A stretch of DNA of 64,000 bases, taken from Dermacentor variabilis (Eukaryota > Arthropoda > Arachnida > Ixodida > Ixodidae). A model generated the notes under the pieces. It was not told the origin of the DNA, ran no database searches, and worked only from the letters and a program-made list of their open reading frames with translations. The stretch is taken from the NCBI RefSeq assembly GCF_050947875.1, contig NC_134573.1:53308115-53372114 (forward strand), read 5' to 3'. The translations under genes were made by a program, and so were the position numbers. Positions 36,501 through 47,832 of this stretch are shown here, in pieces (the first letter of the stretch is position 1; each line of letters opens with the position of its first letter).

Positions 36501-37120
36501 TAATCTGAGGTGCCGAATGGCCGAACCGTCATGTAGGGTGGGCAGTACTTCTGGACGGAGGGTTTAGAGAGCCACTAAAAGGTAGTTTGCTCGGACTGGT
36601 GAAAATTTCTTCTTTACAGAAGGTTACCTTGAAGTGAGAACGAAGACAATCCTCACTCAGATGCCGTAGGGACGACGTCTGTCTTCCCTTCCAAATGCTC
36701 GATAACGTTTCTTTAGCTCCGTGGTGCTCGTTGTTGGTCAGTGAAGCCTTCCACGCTTATTATTCCAAGAAAAGCCTCCAGATCTGCATCATCTCGCGTA
36801 AGCGCGTCACTGGGGTTACATGATAGGCAATGGGAATAAGAGTGTTTTCGTCCAGAGTTGTAGGCTACATTGATGGCAGATTCTTGCAGTCTGAAGCTCT
36901 ACCGCGCCAGCCATCCGGAAGGGTCCTTTAATTTCGCTAGCCAACCCAAGGTCTTATGGTCGCCGACTGCAAGAATCGAGGGTGACGGTCAAATTGAAGG
37001 GTCCTTTCGATTCGCTAGGCAACGGAACGCGTGATGGTTGCTGATGGCGAGGAATGCCTTTTTGGTCGTGGAATAATTGACTTCTGCTTTTGACAGCGAC
37101 CCGCTAGCGTAAGTGATCAC

Positions 37121-38060
37121 TCATTCGAGTCCGTCTATCTTCTGGACTAGCGCGGCACCGAGGCACCGGCAACCGGTGTCAGTGAGAATTTTGGTATCCG
37201 CGCCCTCGTCGAAGTGCGCAACTACCAGCGGCGACTGCATGCATTGTTCGAGTTCTTGAAGGGCGTCGGCCTGCGGCGTTTCCCACTTGAACTCGACATC
37301 ACATTTAGTCAGATGTGCCGGCGGCTCAGCATTGCTTGAAAAGACATTGACAAAGCGCGTGTAGTAGGCAGACATGCCAAGAAATCTACGCACTGGCGCG
37401 TTGTCGATGGGATGCGGTAACGTTGCGATGGCAGCTGTCTTCGGCGGGCAGGTTCGCTGATGGCGTGGCATAGGAACAGAAGCTCATCGTAAGCGAAGCG
37501 CCGCTTTTCCGGCTTCAGAGTGAGCGCTGATGACATGATAGCCTCTAGTACTGCCACACTCAGCCAATAGTGATTGTCAAAATTTTCGTCGATGATGGCG
37601 ACGTCATCCAAGGACACAAGGTACGTCTGCCATTTCAATCCTGCAAAAACCGTGTTCATTAGGCGCAGGAACGTTGCAGGGGGTGAGGAAAGTTCAAATG
37701 GCAATACATGTAACTCATAGAGGTCATCTGGCGTGATGAAGCGTTCTTTTCGCGATCTCTCTCGGCGACTTCTATCTGTCAGTAGCCAGATTTTAGGTGC
37801 ATCGACGAGAAGTATTAAGCATTGAAAAACCGATCCAATGCGTCATCTACCCGTAGGAGAGGGTGTACATCGTTCCACGTGATCTTGTTTATTCGACGAT
37901 AATCGACGCAGAAACGTAGGGTTTCGTCGTTTTTCTTCACGAAGACTACAGGAGATGCTCACGGGCTTTTCGACAACTGGATAATGTCGTCATGAAGCAT
38001 TTTGTGGACTTGTTGCGTAATAGCTTCATGTTCTTCCACTGAAACATGATAAGGGCTCTG
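37121..38060 (-). pseudogene. Gypsy RT and RNase H start (copy A)
   Basis: From 38060 leftward: SPVVFVKKNDETLRFCVDYR and RINKITWNDVHPLLRVDDAL (RT fingers), then MPFELSSPPATFLRLMNTVF, LVSLDDVAII (YLDD box with Tyr changed to Ser), and, after a frameshift at about 37480-37400, RRFLGMSAYYTRFV and ILTDTGCRCLGAALVQ (RNase H opening; normally TDAS). Stops and at least two frameshifts make it inactive. Confidence 0.85.
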
Positions 38061-38297
38061 GCGGAGTGGTCAAGCGCACTATTCGCAAATTATGCGATGC
38101 TTTGCAACTGGCGTTCGTTGAATCGTCGATGATATCACAAAGAAAGCATTGTATTGTCGGAGGAGACTTCTGAGCTGTTGTGTTTTATTCATTGGAACAC
38201 GTGGGTCATGTCGAAGTCTGGTTCAAGAAATATGGTCATCGGAGTAGATGCGGCAGAATCCGTGAGGACAAATGCATTGCTGGTTTCCACAATTTCC

Positions 38298-38649
38298 TCA
38301 ATGTATGAGATCGTCGTGCCCTTGTTGATGTGCCTGAACTCCTGGCTGATGTTTGTCAGCATTTCGTTTCCCCTCGAGATATCGAGCGCTCTCTCTTGCG
38401 ACGCAAGCTTCACGGCCGAGCAGTAGACGCTGGTCGCCCTCGACGACGCCTTTTATATCTGCGGGTGTTTCGCTGCCGACGGAAATGACCATGCTGGAGC
38501 GAGGCGGGATGCTGACTTGGTCCTCAAGTATACACAAGGCACGCTGACTGGAACGCCTCTCCGTCGATATCGCTTGGTCCTTGGACAGTGTTGCCGACTT
38601 CACCCTCAGGTCGATGATGGCGCTGTGTTGGTTGAGGAAGTCCAGGCCG
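38298..38649 (-). pseudogene. Gypsy protease end and PR-RT spacer (copy A)
   Basis: Begins next to the LINE insertion with DFLNQHSAIIDL and VKSATLS, the end of the retropepsin fold, and continues as a variable spacer (RALCILEDQVSIPPRSSMVI). The active-site half of the protease is 13.6 kb away at 52.35-52.58 kb. Confidence 0.75.
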
Positions 38650-38744
38650 TTGTTGTTGTTTACACGTCTTTATTCATATTTTTGCCCTTAAAGGGCTGCG
38701 GTGAATTGGCTTGGGGAGCGGCGGTAAGGGAAATAATTGGAGAC

Positions 38745-39248
38745 TTAATTATCTACATCATGGGGTCTGATGCTTTCGCTGGTACGCTCGAGATGAAGAA
38801 GCGTGGTCCCAGTGGCTGGAGCCTCAGGATCATCCAGGAATTCGTACAGTGACCGCCAGAGCTCGTTGGCGGCCGCAGCACTGCAATGTCTCGCTAGCAC
38901 CCAGGTCTGTAGGGAGGTTGGTCGCCATTCCGTTGGAAGCGAAGCAAGGGCCCTTTGCCTGGGGCCATAATACAGCGGGCAGTCCCAGATTAAGTGTTCG
39001 AGGTCCGCCCTGGTGTTGCAGGGGCTGCAGGTACCCGCACGCGAAAATTCCAGGTCACGAGGGTCCTCCTTTCTGCGAAAACACTGCGCGAGGAAGGGAG
39101 TAAGGAGGGTCCCAGTCTGTACCTGCCGGAGCAGAACCTGCTGCCGACGAACAACAGCCTGGGAGGGAAGGGGAGGAATGTCCATGGGATTAGACGTAGT
39201 GAAGAGATAGCTGCGTCGGTGGCGCTTGGCTTTGGCTATTGCTTCCAT
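38745..39248 (-). pseudogene. I-clade LINE ORF2 C-terminal domain
   Basis: 167 codons reading ...KRKEDPRDLEFSRAGTCSPC followed by NTRADLEHLIWDC, the Cys/His cluster found at the C-terminus of I-, R1- and Jockey-type ORF2 proteins, then a helical tail ending before the 3' UTR. A frameshift with the RNase H reading frame lies near 39200-39250. The role of the cluster is thought to be nucleic-acid binding. Confidence 0.75.
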
Positions 39249-40200
39249 GGGATCGTACCACTGACTGTATTTCCGTGTCTTCAGGTGCGTTGTTCAATAA
39301 TTGTTCGGGCGGTTTCGACAGCGCGGATAGTAGCGTGGCGCGTGCTTGCCGATGGGCCCGTTCATTTCCTGGTATACCCGTGTGACCCGGGATCCAGTGT
39401 AACTGAAAATCTTGACCTTGGTCACGCAGACGACGCACGTGGAGGCGGAGATGTTGGACCACAGCAGTGGTTGTGCGAGTGTCCTGGCAAGCTCTAAAGG
39501 CATTTTGAGAGTTCGTAAACACTTTGTAGTGGTGCTTAGCATCTCTTGGAAATTTGTTGGCAGTGTGTTCAGCATGCTTGGCAATATCTAGGATGGCATA
39601 CAGTTCTGCCGTAGAGCTCTGAACGACATGTCTTGTGAGGTGGAGTTTACTGCCCCGTTCGGTTGCTTCCATATTTGTCCCCACCGTAGGGAACAATGGC
39701 TCCTCCTCTGGTCCTCCGATAGAAGCATCCACATAGACTATATGGCACCTGCCAGAGTTGTCGTTGCCCCACTCACGTAGTTGTTGCGTATATTTCTTAT
39801 GGCGTTTGGCGTGGGCCTGTCTTCTTGCCAACTGATCTTGTGCCATGTTCTTCGGCAGTGGCTTGGGATCCGTAATTGGTACGTGCTCCCAAGGGGGAGA
39901 TATCCGTGGAAGCGCCGGAAGGTTAGAGATGTCATGCGCAATTTTAACCAATGTGGCCCTTCCTGCGTTTGCGGACGTGAGGCGTGTCACATGAGTATGC
40001 TCGTGCATGGAAATAAGATCAGCACTGTCACCCAAAGCGCTGCAGCTCTTGAGTGCTGGAAGTGGCGTGTACTTTGGCAATCCTGTCATTACTCTCCTTG
40101 CCTCGTTGTTGAGGCGTTCCAAAGAATGTAGCTGTGTTCGAGTGATGGAGTGAAAATGGGGCGCCATACAGGATGCGAGAATGTAGGAAAGCCTGCACAA
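39190..40200 (-). pseudogene. I-clade LINE ORF2: RT connection and RNase H domain
   Basis: 336 uninterrupted codons. The first third is the RT connection (LSYILASCMAPHFHSITRTQ, then LERLNNEARRVMTGLPKYTP). The RNase H domain follows at about residues 160-290: HIVYVDAS (first Asp), STAELYAI (Glu), VFTNSQNA (normally TDSQ: third catalytic Asp replaced by Asn) and HWIPGHTGIPGNERAH (terminal D/H region, Asp replaced by His). The domain would remove RNA from the RNA-DNA hybrid; two metal ligands are altered, so it is probably dead. Confidence 0.88.
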
Positions 40201-40635
40201 AGTGTCTCATTTCTTTTTCTTTAACTCCCCTTGTACGCTTGCAAATCCTGCGGAGGATTTGAGTGACCTGCTTGGTGACCTTTACTGTTTGATTGCACCA
40301 CGTTATAGATATACACTGCCCGTCTAAAAACATTCCGAGTATGCGGATGACCCGGTTCCTTAGAATGGGTGTCTGTCCGATTGAGAGATGGACGCTGACT
40401 TTCTCCTCTTCCTTTGACTTTGACCTTTTCCCACCATGGATAACGACAAACTCGGTCTTATCCGGTGCTAGTGTAAGCCCTATCTCCCTCCTGAAGCTCT
40501 CGATTGTATTCAACGCCGTCTGTAGGGCCTCCTCTTGTTCTCCTAGGGAACCTCGCGTAATCCACAGCGTCACATCGTCTGCGTAGATAGCGTGCTCAAT
40601 GCTTGTGATTGTCTCTAGTTTTACGGGAAGAGCTG
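40028..40635 (-). pseudogene. I-clade LINE ORF2: RT palm with YADD
   Basis: The open frame 40573-40028 starts just after the catalytic box; reading slightly upstream gives EHAIYADDVTLWITRG with YADD intact. It continues with LTLAPDKTEFVVIHGGKR and VIRILGMFLDG (thumb). A frameshift at about 40636 separates it from the preceding palm part (GVPQGAVISPLLFNIV) and another joins it to 40200. Confidence 0.85.
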
Positions 40636-42030
40636 CTAAACGATGTTGAATAATAATGGAGAGATTACGGCTCCCTGTGGGACTCCAACCCCGTTATGAT
40701 GATAGGAGCTGAGGTCGCTGCCTACTTGAACTTGAAACGTTCTGTCATGCAGGAACGCAGCAATAAAGTTGTGCATGTTGCCTTTGATGCCCATTTCTTG
40801 TATCGCCTGCATGATAGAGGCGTGGGGAAGGCTATCGAAAGCTTTCCTGATGTCCACTCCAACAACTATGCGAGGACACGAGGACGAGACATCGAGCACG
40901 TCCTCTTTTAGGCGGACCATAATATCCTGAGTAGACCGACCAGGCCAGAAACCGTACTGAGTGTGAAGCAGAAGACAATTTACCTCCAACCACCATATTA
41001 ACCTTGCGTTCTCCATGCTCTCCAAAAGTTTGCACAGACATGACGTGAGCAAAACTTGCCTTAAGTTTCCCAGGCAGTTCGGTGGTTTCCTCGGTTTCGA
41101 AATAGGCTTGACAATAGAGTGGCGCCATTCTCGTCGGAGAGTTCCTTCTTTCCATATACGGTTAAACTCCGCCAGAAGAGTATTTTTGCATCCTTCGGTA
41201 AGGTTTTGGATGTGCGCTGCCGTGATTCCATCAACCCCTGGTGCGCCACGGGTGTTCATTCTGCGTATGGAGTTTTCGAGCTCGCTGGCCGTGTAGGGCT
41301 GGTTTAGATCATCGTGTCCGTCTTGGTCATCGTCCCTCGCGTCGGTTATATTTAAGGTACTTTTTGCTGGGGAAAATATATCTGCCGCTTTCTCTGCGAG
41401 TTCGGCATTGGTGATGCCTTCTTTCAAGGCAACACGGGCTGCGACGTCTGAGGTTTTACGTTGCCCTAGAAGAGATCTCAATATAGCCCACGCCCTGCTT
41501 GAATTAGTCGATTCGTTGAGTTGCTCGCACACCTGCATCCAATGCTGGGAAGCTAGCTCTCCTGTATACTTCTCGACTTCCTCTTGTAAAGGGCGTAGTT
41601 TCGTTCGTAATGTCCGGGGGCGCCCTTTCGCTCGATAAGAAGACAGAAGTCTGAGCCTGCGGTTCCATAGATGCAGGAGGTGCCTATCCGGATCAGGTTG
41701 CTCCGGAGAAAACCACAGCGTCTTAGTTGCTGTGCGCTTGACACGCGTCATAGCTTGCGTTAAGGAGTCAAGACTGTTAACTGGGCCGTTTTCTGCTAGC
41801 AGCATCCGATATTTGTCCCAGTGCGTGATCGTACAATCCCGTTTGTAAGACGACGGGCGGCACGAGGATCCATTTGTTCTCACCATGAAGGCAATTGAAA
41901 GATGGTCACTGCCAAGAGGGTCCTCTAGAAGTCTCCATTGGCAGGTTCTGGGTCTCGAGGACCATGTTAAGTCTGGCGTCGTGTCTGCTTGCCTTGTGTC
42001 CTGTCCGAGCCTCGTATGGGATTGCGGCAG
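40636..42030 (-). pseudogene. I-clade LINE ORF2: endonuclease end, linker and RT fingers
   Basis: Open from the CR1 insertion edge leftward. Endonuclease end: TRLGQDTRQADTTPDLTWSS and GSDHLSIAF (catalytic SDH). Long linker, then RT: NTRGAPGVDGITAAHIQN, WRHSIVKPISKPRKPPNCLG, YGFWPGRSTQDIMVRL, VVGVDIRKAFDSLPHASIM and GVPQGAVISPLLFNIV. The open frame listed from 42078 includes 16 codons of antisense CR1 5' UTR at its start, which are not part of this gene. 465 codons without a stop suggest a relatively young element. Confidence 0.88.
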
Positions 42031-42670
42031 CACTGGCAACAGTGACATTGCATGAGCCACATGTTTAAAAAAGTTCATCGTTTATGCAGATACCCTGACC
42101 GGACACTTTTCACCCATCCCCCTCTGTCTCAAACGGCGACCTTCGTGGTGACACATCAACGTACTGCCCTGCCGGACGCTGAATCATTGCCACCTGGTGA
42201 ATGCTGCGACTGCGTGGATTGATCGTGGCCTGCTGACATCATCAACAAGACTACCACTGGAGGTCTCTGCCCGGAGCACCTTCCCTTTAAATAGCACGCA
42301 CCGACGCCCACCCTTCACTGGCAGCAGTGACATTGCATGAGCCACATCTTGAAAAAAGTTCATCGTTTACGCAGATACCCTGACCAGACACTTTTCACCC
42401 ATCCCCCTCTGTCTCAAACGGCGACCTTCGTGGTGACACATCAACGTACTACCCTACCGGACGCTGAATCATCGCCACGTGGTGAATGCTGCGACTGCGT
42501 GGATTGATCGTGGCCTGTTGACATCATCAACAAGACTACCACTGGAGGCCTCTGCCCGGAGCACCTTCCCTTTAAATAGCACGCACCGACGCCCACCCTT
42601 CACTGGCAGCAGTGGCATTGCATGAGCCACATCCTTAAAAAAGTTCATCGTTTATGCAGGTATTCTTACC
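42031..42670 (+). repeat. 5' UTR monomers, 285-bp unit, two full copies plus a partial one
   Basis: Units begin at cactggcaacagtgac (42031), cactggcagcagtgac (42316) and cactggcagcagtggc (42601); both spacings are 285 bp. The two full units differ at only a few positions. The third diverges after gtttatgcagg at about 42660, where the unique leader begins. Each unit holds a ctttaaatag TATA-like stretch about 30 bp before its end. Repeated 5' monomers carrying promoter activity are known from rodent L1 elements; the same role here is inferred. Confidence 0.93.
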
Positions 42671-42772
42671 AACTCTTTTCTTTTTCTTTTCTTTTTCCAT
42701 ACCACTGCCACTGCTGCCACCAACTGTGTTCTCCTCCTGCTTGTGTTCGAGTTTGTATTTTATTTTTATACC

Positions 42773-43523
42773 ATGCCAACTAATGCTGAACTCTAATAAA
42801 AATCGAGGATCTAGAGGCTAAAATTAACAGTTTAGCTAAAGACACCTCTGATAAGGTGTTAGGCAGATTCTTGCTAAAAATGAAAGATTCCGGCATTGAT
42901 GTTTCTGAGTTAAAGAAGGAAGTTGAGTCCCTTCAATCAAGTGCACAACACTTGAATCGACTTGTCGAAGATTTACGTGGCCAAAATGCCTCATTGGCAA
43001 ATGAGAATAAAGAACTAAAATCTCAAAACTCTTCACTCACTCGCAAGGTAGAAGAACTTGAGCAATATTCACGCCTCAGCAATGTTGAGATCAAGGGCGT
43101 TCCCTGTTCCCAAGGAGTGGACTGCGTCGCAATCATGGAAATGCTAGGGGAGAAGGCTGGATGTTCCATATCGCCTCATGATCTAGACATTGTTCATCGC
43201 GTGCCCACACGGTCTACTGACAAAAAAACATCATTGCTCGTTTCTGCTCTCGAACTAAAAAATCTGACTTCATCAGTAAAGCACGTAAGGCCAAGCTTTG
43301 TGTCAGTGATCTAGGCTTCTCTAGCATTTCTAACGCACCTATCTTCGTAAACGATCATCTGACCCCATGTAACAAGGCCCTGTTTTCCAAAGCTCTAACA
43401 CTGAAGAAAGAAAAAAAGTGGATGTTTCTTTGGACTGACAACTGTCAAATCAAGGCTAGAAAGACTACTAACAGCAGAGTTCTGCGAATCCGTGATCATT
43501 CCGACTTGACTAGAATAGACTAA
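42773..43523 (+). pseudogene. CR1-like LINE ORF1 (coiled coil plus RRM-like domain)
   Basis: Probable start ATG 42773 (MPTNAEL) with a stop at codon 8 caused by a small indel in a TA-rich stretch. The frame resumes as KIEDLEAKINSLAKDTSDKV, a heptad-rich coiled coil (VESLQSSAQHLNRLVEDLR, LANENKELKSQNSSLTRKVE), then LEQYSRLSNVEIKGVP, DCVAIMEMLGEKAGCSIS and DIVHRVPTR, the ORF1 core shared by L1- and CR1-type elements. A frameshift near 43265 moves to FISKARKAKLCVSDLGFSSI and on to TAA at 43521. The family protein is a trimeric RNA-binding chaperone in the element RNP. Confidence 0.82.
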
Positions 43524-43561
43524 TACTATAGCAACCTGTGTACATTGTCTCACAGCTTATC

Positions 43562-46415
43562 ATGGCCTCTTTCCTGGAACCTAATCAAGTTAACTCTTTC
43601 ATAAGTGGATTTCATTCCGTCATTCATTTTAATGCTAGAAGCCTTCGCAAACACTTTGAGGAGATTAATCATTTCCTTTTTTTCATCTTGTAGCTCATTC
43701 TCATTAATTGCCTTGACTGAAACTTGGTTGTCAGAGCTTGACAAAAATCTTTATTGCTTCCTTAACTACAATTCAGAATATTGTAACAGATTAAATAGCA
43801 GTCATGGTGGTGCGGCAATATATCTCTCATGATCTTACTTATCGCAGACGACATGATCTACGTTTACCCATCACTAATTGTGAATCTGTCTGGATTGAAA
43901 TAGTTAATTGTTCTCCCTCTAATGATAACAGAAATTTCATATTTGGATGCATTTATCGTTCGCCTTCATCGTCAGTCGACGACTTTTTTTTATAATCTTG
44001 ATCATACTTTACATACCCTTTCACTAGAAAATAAAAATGTCATTATAATGGGTGATATCAACATTAACCTACTCAATGACACATCACCAACAGTTATTTC
44101 TTACACCAGTCTACTACAAAGCTACGGATATGAATGCTTAATTGATGTTCCTACACGACAGGTTCCTAGTGGCACAGGGACGCTAATTGATCATGTCCTA
44201 TCTAACATAATAACTTCACCAGAGGCAAAAGTTCTTGATATGGACATAACAGGTCATTACCCATTGCTTCTACGTTTTAAACATAACTCGAGTCCTTGCC
44301 CTCTTCCACACTTCAAATATGTTCTGGACAAAGAGAGCTTCATAACTGCCATTGCTAATATAGACTGGTCTGAAATAAAAACTTTTAATGATCCTCAGAA
44401 AGCATTTTCTAAATTTCTTACTGTAATTATATCACTTATTCATTAATTCACTTGTAAACGGAAATGTAAAAAAACCATTGCATTCTCTCACAATCCATGG
44501 ATGTCTAAAACGTTATTAGCAGCTTTGCGTAAACGCGATATCCATTACAAAAAAACGAAATACCAGCCTTTCCATACCAAATTAATTGCCCGATATAAAA
44601 GGTTACGTAACTCTATAAACAACCAGTTAAAAGTGGCAAAACGATTATATCTTGAACAAAAAATCTTACAAGCCGGCAATAACAGCAAATTGAAATGGAA
44701 CATCATCAACTCTTTTCTAAACAGGAATTCTAAACCAGAACAGCTATCAAAAATTATATACAATAACTCAGAGTATAACTCCCCTAACCAAATAGCCAAC
44801 GCCTTCAGCTCCTATTTTTTTGATAATGACACACCCTCTCCTTCACAAATAACTCAACTTAATCGTCTCCCTCACACATTTTTTTTATTTTCCCCACAAC
44901 GCCAGAAGAAATATATAGCGTTATATGTCACCTAAAACCCACCAGTGCTGGAATAGATGAAGTTCTACCTGCTACAATTAAAATGATTGCCCACCTAATT
45001 TCTGATATCATGTCTCATATTACTAATTTGATATTCAAGACTGGTGTGTTTCCTAACGAGCTTAAGCGCGGTAAAGTCATTCCAGTTCTAAAAAAAGGTG
45101 ACAGTACATTAATACATAACTACCGCCCTATTTGTATTTTACCTTTTTTCGGCAAAGTTCTAGAGAAATTAATTGCATTGCGTCTAACCAAATATCTCAC
45201 TAAATTTAATATTCTCGCTTCATGCCAATTTGGCTTTCGTAATGGATACTCCACAGATTTGGCACTCATACATCTAACTGACCAATTAAAAAAATAATTG
45301 ACGATGGTCTATTCGCAGGTTCAGTTTTCATTGATCTAACAAAAGCATTCGACTGCTTAAACCATATTATTCTTTTTGCTAAGCTTGAGGCTATCGGCGT
45401 TCGTGGTCCTGCGCTCTCATTATTCAAAAGTTACTTATCAAACAGGGTTCAAATAGTGTCTGTGTCTAACGTCTACTCCAGAGAACAAACCACTAACATT
45501 GGCGTCCCTCAAGGATCCATCTTAGGACCACTACTGTTTTTTATTTATATCAATGACCTACCTAACTGTTTGACCTCTACTAAGTGCATTCTGTACGCTG
45601 ACTATACTACCATATTTTCCTCTAATAAACACATGTCGCTTCTTATTAACAAGCTAAATACTGATCTACGAAATGTTTTAAGTTTGTGTAATGCCAACCT
45701 GTTATCTATTAATGCCACCAAGACTAAATTTGTTGTATTTTCCTCACATCAACAACATTCGGCATTCTCCCCTTTAACTTTCGGCTCACACTCCATCTCT
45801 CCCAGTCCATGCTCATCTTTTCTTGGTATTTCTCTTGACTGCAGCTTAAAATATAAAGATCACATTTCTCACATCAAAAAGAAAATAGCATACGCTATTC
45901 GCGTTCTAATTAAAACTCGTCCCTTCTTCACACATAATACATTAATCTCGCTATACCACTCATTCATTCACTCTCATATTAACTACGGCATACTATGCTG
46001 GGGTAACACTTATAACACCCATTTGGCATCTCTCCAGGTAATCCGGAATCAATCCATAAGAATAATCACAAGGAGTTCACGCTTTGCTAATGGAAAATCC
46101 CTTTTACATGAAAGCAACATCCTAACCATTTCAGAACTCACCAAATATAATCTAGGAATTTTAATCTACAAATATATGACTAAGGAACTACCATCAATCT
46201 GCATCTCACCTTGTGACCTAATAGCTCATAGTCACACTAGATTTGCACTCAATAATAATTTTCTTCTACCTAAAGTGCGAACTAACTATCGTAAACAGAC
46301 TGCGGAATTCTCCGCAATATCGCTTTGGAATACTCTACCACCTATCATCAAAAATGCAAAAAATTTATACCAATTTAAAAGAGAACTGAAATCATTCATA
46401 ATAAATACTTACTGA
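43562..46415 (+). pseudogene. CR1-like LINE ORF2 (endonuclease and RT)
   Basis: Starts MASFLEPNQVNSFISGFHSV, 39 bp after ORF1. Endonuclease: SVIHFNARSL, LTETWLS (catalytic Glu), FIFGCIYRSPSSS, VIIMGDININLL and TLIDHVLSN, ending DITGHYPLL (normally SDHYPL). RT: NYRPICILPFFGKVLEKLIA, CQFGFRNGYSTDLALI, FIDLTKAFDCLNH, GVPQGSILGPLLFFIYINDL and LYADYTTIF, where the second catalytic Asp of YADD is Tyr. The last 319 codons, 45456-46415, are uninterrupted. Breaks: stop near 43692, frame changes near 43830, 43985 and 44900, and a 1-nt slip in an A7 run at 45288-45297. Predicted dead. Confidence 0.87.
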
Positions 46416-46728
46416 AACTCTCCTTGTCTTTTTTTTTCGTTTTGATTTCATAGGTTTTTTTTTATTTTTTAATTTTATTCCGTTTTTTTATACCGTCTTG
46501 CTGTTAACAAGTGTTCTTATTACTCATATGCTATAAACATGTTTTGATATTACTCTTCGCTCTCATCTGTACTACTGTTGCTTTAAACATTGTATAACAT
46601 CATAAGTGTCTTTAGAAGGAGGTCCCGATACAGTCTTTTACTATGGGACCTCCTTATGTATACTACGCACATGCAATTATCTGTATTTTTACTAATAAAT
46701 AAATAAATTATGAAATTATGAAATTAAG

Positions 46729-47265
46729 ATTAAGGAGCGATAGTCCATAATGGTCAAACTCTTCCATGATACGAAGACCGCGTGGGCTGCACTTATTATA
46801 GTTCCAGGCTACGTGTTGAGCATTGAAGTCTCCACAGATTAGAATTGTATCCTCGGGATAGATCTTCCGAAAGTGTTGTAGGTAGCTAAAGTCTACCGAG
46901 GCGCGCTTAGTTTTCCTTCCTGCATTTTCTGGACGTATGTACACGAAAAAAACAATATTTAATCTTTCGGGCGTGAGTTGAATCCGGCATCCGGTAACAT
47001 TAGCAATATTCGAACACCAAGGCTCAGTGTCGAGCTTTGTGTGGGTGAGTCTTCGATCCACATACACAGCTGTGCACAGAGGTGTGATGGTGTCTTCAGG
47101 GAAGCCATAGCCCTCGTAGTATGGTAAGCGTGGCATGAAGCAGTTCACCTCCTGCTATGCCAGAACGGCGGGTCTGAGACTGTTATGAGACAGGCCCCAG
47201 CGTAGAATCATGTCTGCTTTTTTCTTCTTGAGGGAGCGGCATTTCCACTGAATCACGGTCGGGAT
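46729..47265 (-). pseudogene. I-clade LINE ORF2: endonuclease N-terminal half
   Basis: Reading leftward: VIQWKCRSLKKKKADMIL (normally QWNCRS), SHNSLRPAVLA, one stop at 47154-47156 in the expected LQE box, then VYVDRRLTH, RLNIVFFVYIRPE, ILICGDFNAQHVAW (GDFNA intact) and EEFDHYGLSLLN, which ends exactly at the CR1 insertion. The protein continues at 42030 with LPQSHTRLG. The domain nicks the target for primed reverse transcription. Confidence 0.88.
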
Positions 47266-47832
47266 GGCTCTCCCCACATCCCGACCGTGACCGCGAACAT
47301 TAAGCTGAGTGATTAGCTGAATCATGTTGTGCGTGAGCCATCTGCGTCGGAGCTGTCTGTACAGGCACCAAACGCGCCGTAATAACTGATGCGGCCGTGG
47401 TAAGACCTCCGAAGGAGAGCGCTCCATTGAGCATTAGGCGCTCCATGACGGTGCGAACGCATGTTTCGATAGCTCGTTCTATCATTGTTTGTACACTTGG
47501 CATGATGTTGTGTTCCATTTGTGCCAGGCGTGCAGAGAAGATGGCGTCGTAGTCAGGCCGAATTTGTGGTTTTGGCTGCGTTTTTAGCAGCTTATGCTGG
47601 CTCTGATCTGGTGCCCCGACAGTGAGGGCTCGAGAGGTAGTTTCATGGACTTGTCCGTGAACACGTGCACCTTCATTTTCTGAGAGGGAGGCGGGGAGAG
47701 ACTGACTGTAATTCTGGCGTGACTCGCTTTCGCGTGTTCTAACGCTTCGCTGTTAGCCATCTTGACGACATTAGTAAAGGTATGTTTGCCGTGGTGGGAA
47801 AGCGGTTTATTTTCTGGCGGTATTGCAGGAGT
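47266..47832 (-). other. I-clade LINE ORF1-ORF2 junction
   Basis: Continuation of the element between its CCHC motifs and the endonuclease. Open pieces here (for example 47518-47300) are Met-, Ala- and Thr-rich and probably the low-complexity end of ORF1. No motif assigned. Confidence 0.55.

Larger units (their letters stand above)
36386..38649 (-). mobile_element. Ty3/gypsy copy A, 3' portion (protease end to integrase zinc domain)
   Basis: The half of a minus-strand gypsy element lying left of the nested I-clade LINE. Right to left: end of protease (GLDFLNQHSAIIDL at 38650-38610), spacer, RT (about 38060-37310), RNase H start (37240-37120) and the integrase H2C2 zinc region (36500-36390). 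The sequence then stops resembling gypsy; catalytic integrase and 3' LTR are absent. The other half is at 52225-54771. Confidence 0.85.
42031..46728 (+). mobile_element. CR1-like LINE with tandem 5' monomers, near full length
   Basis: 4.7-kb plus-strand element inserted in the I-clade LINE endonuclease. Layout: two 285-bp 5' monomers plus a partial third (42031-42670), pyrimidine-rich leader, ORF1 (42773-43523), ORF2 (43562-46415), 3' UTR, and a tail of octamer-like aaattatg repeats at 46710-46728, a CR1-style end. The left boundary follows gcggcag at 42030; the right boundary precedes attaagg at 46729. No target duplication longer than about 2 bp. About six frame breaks and a mutated RT box make it defective. 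Confidence 0.9.

Noticed and set aside
36201..36503. 100-codon plus-strand frame
   Set aside because: Its end overlaps the gypsy integrase zinc domain on the minus strand; no motif of its own.
38994..39497. 167-codon plus-strand open frame
   Set aside because: Antisense of the I-clade LINE C-terminus and RNase H.
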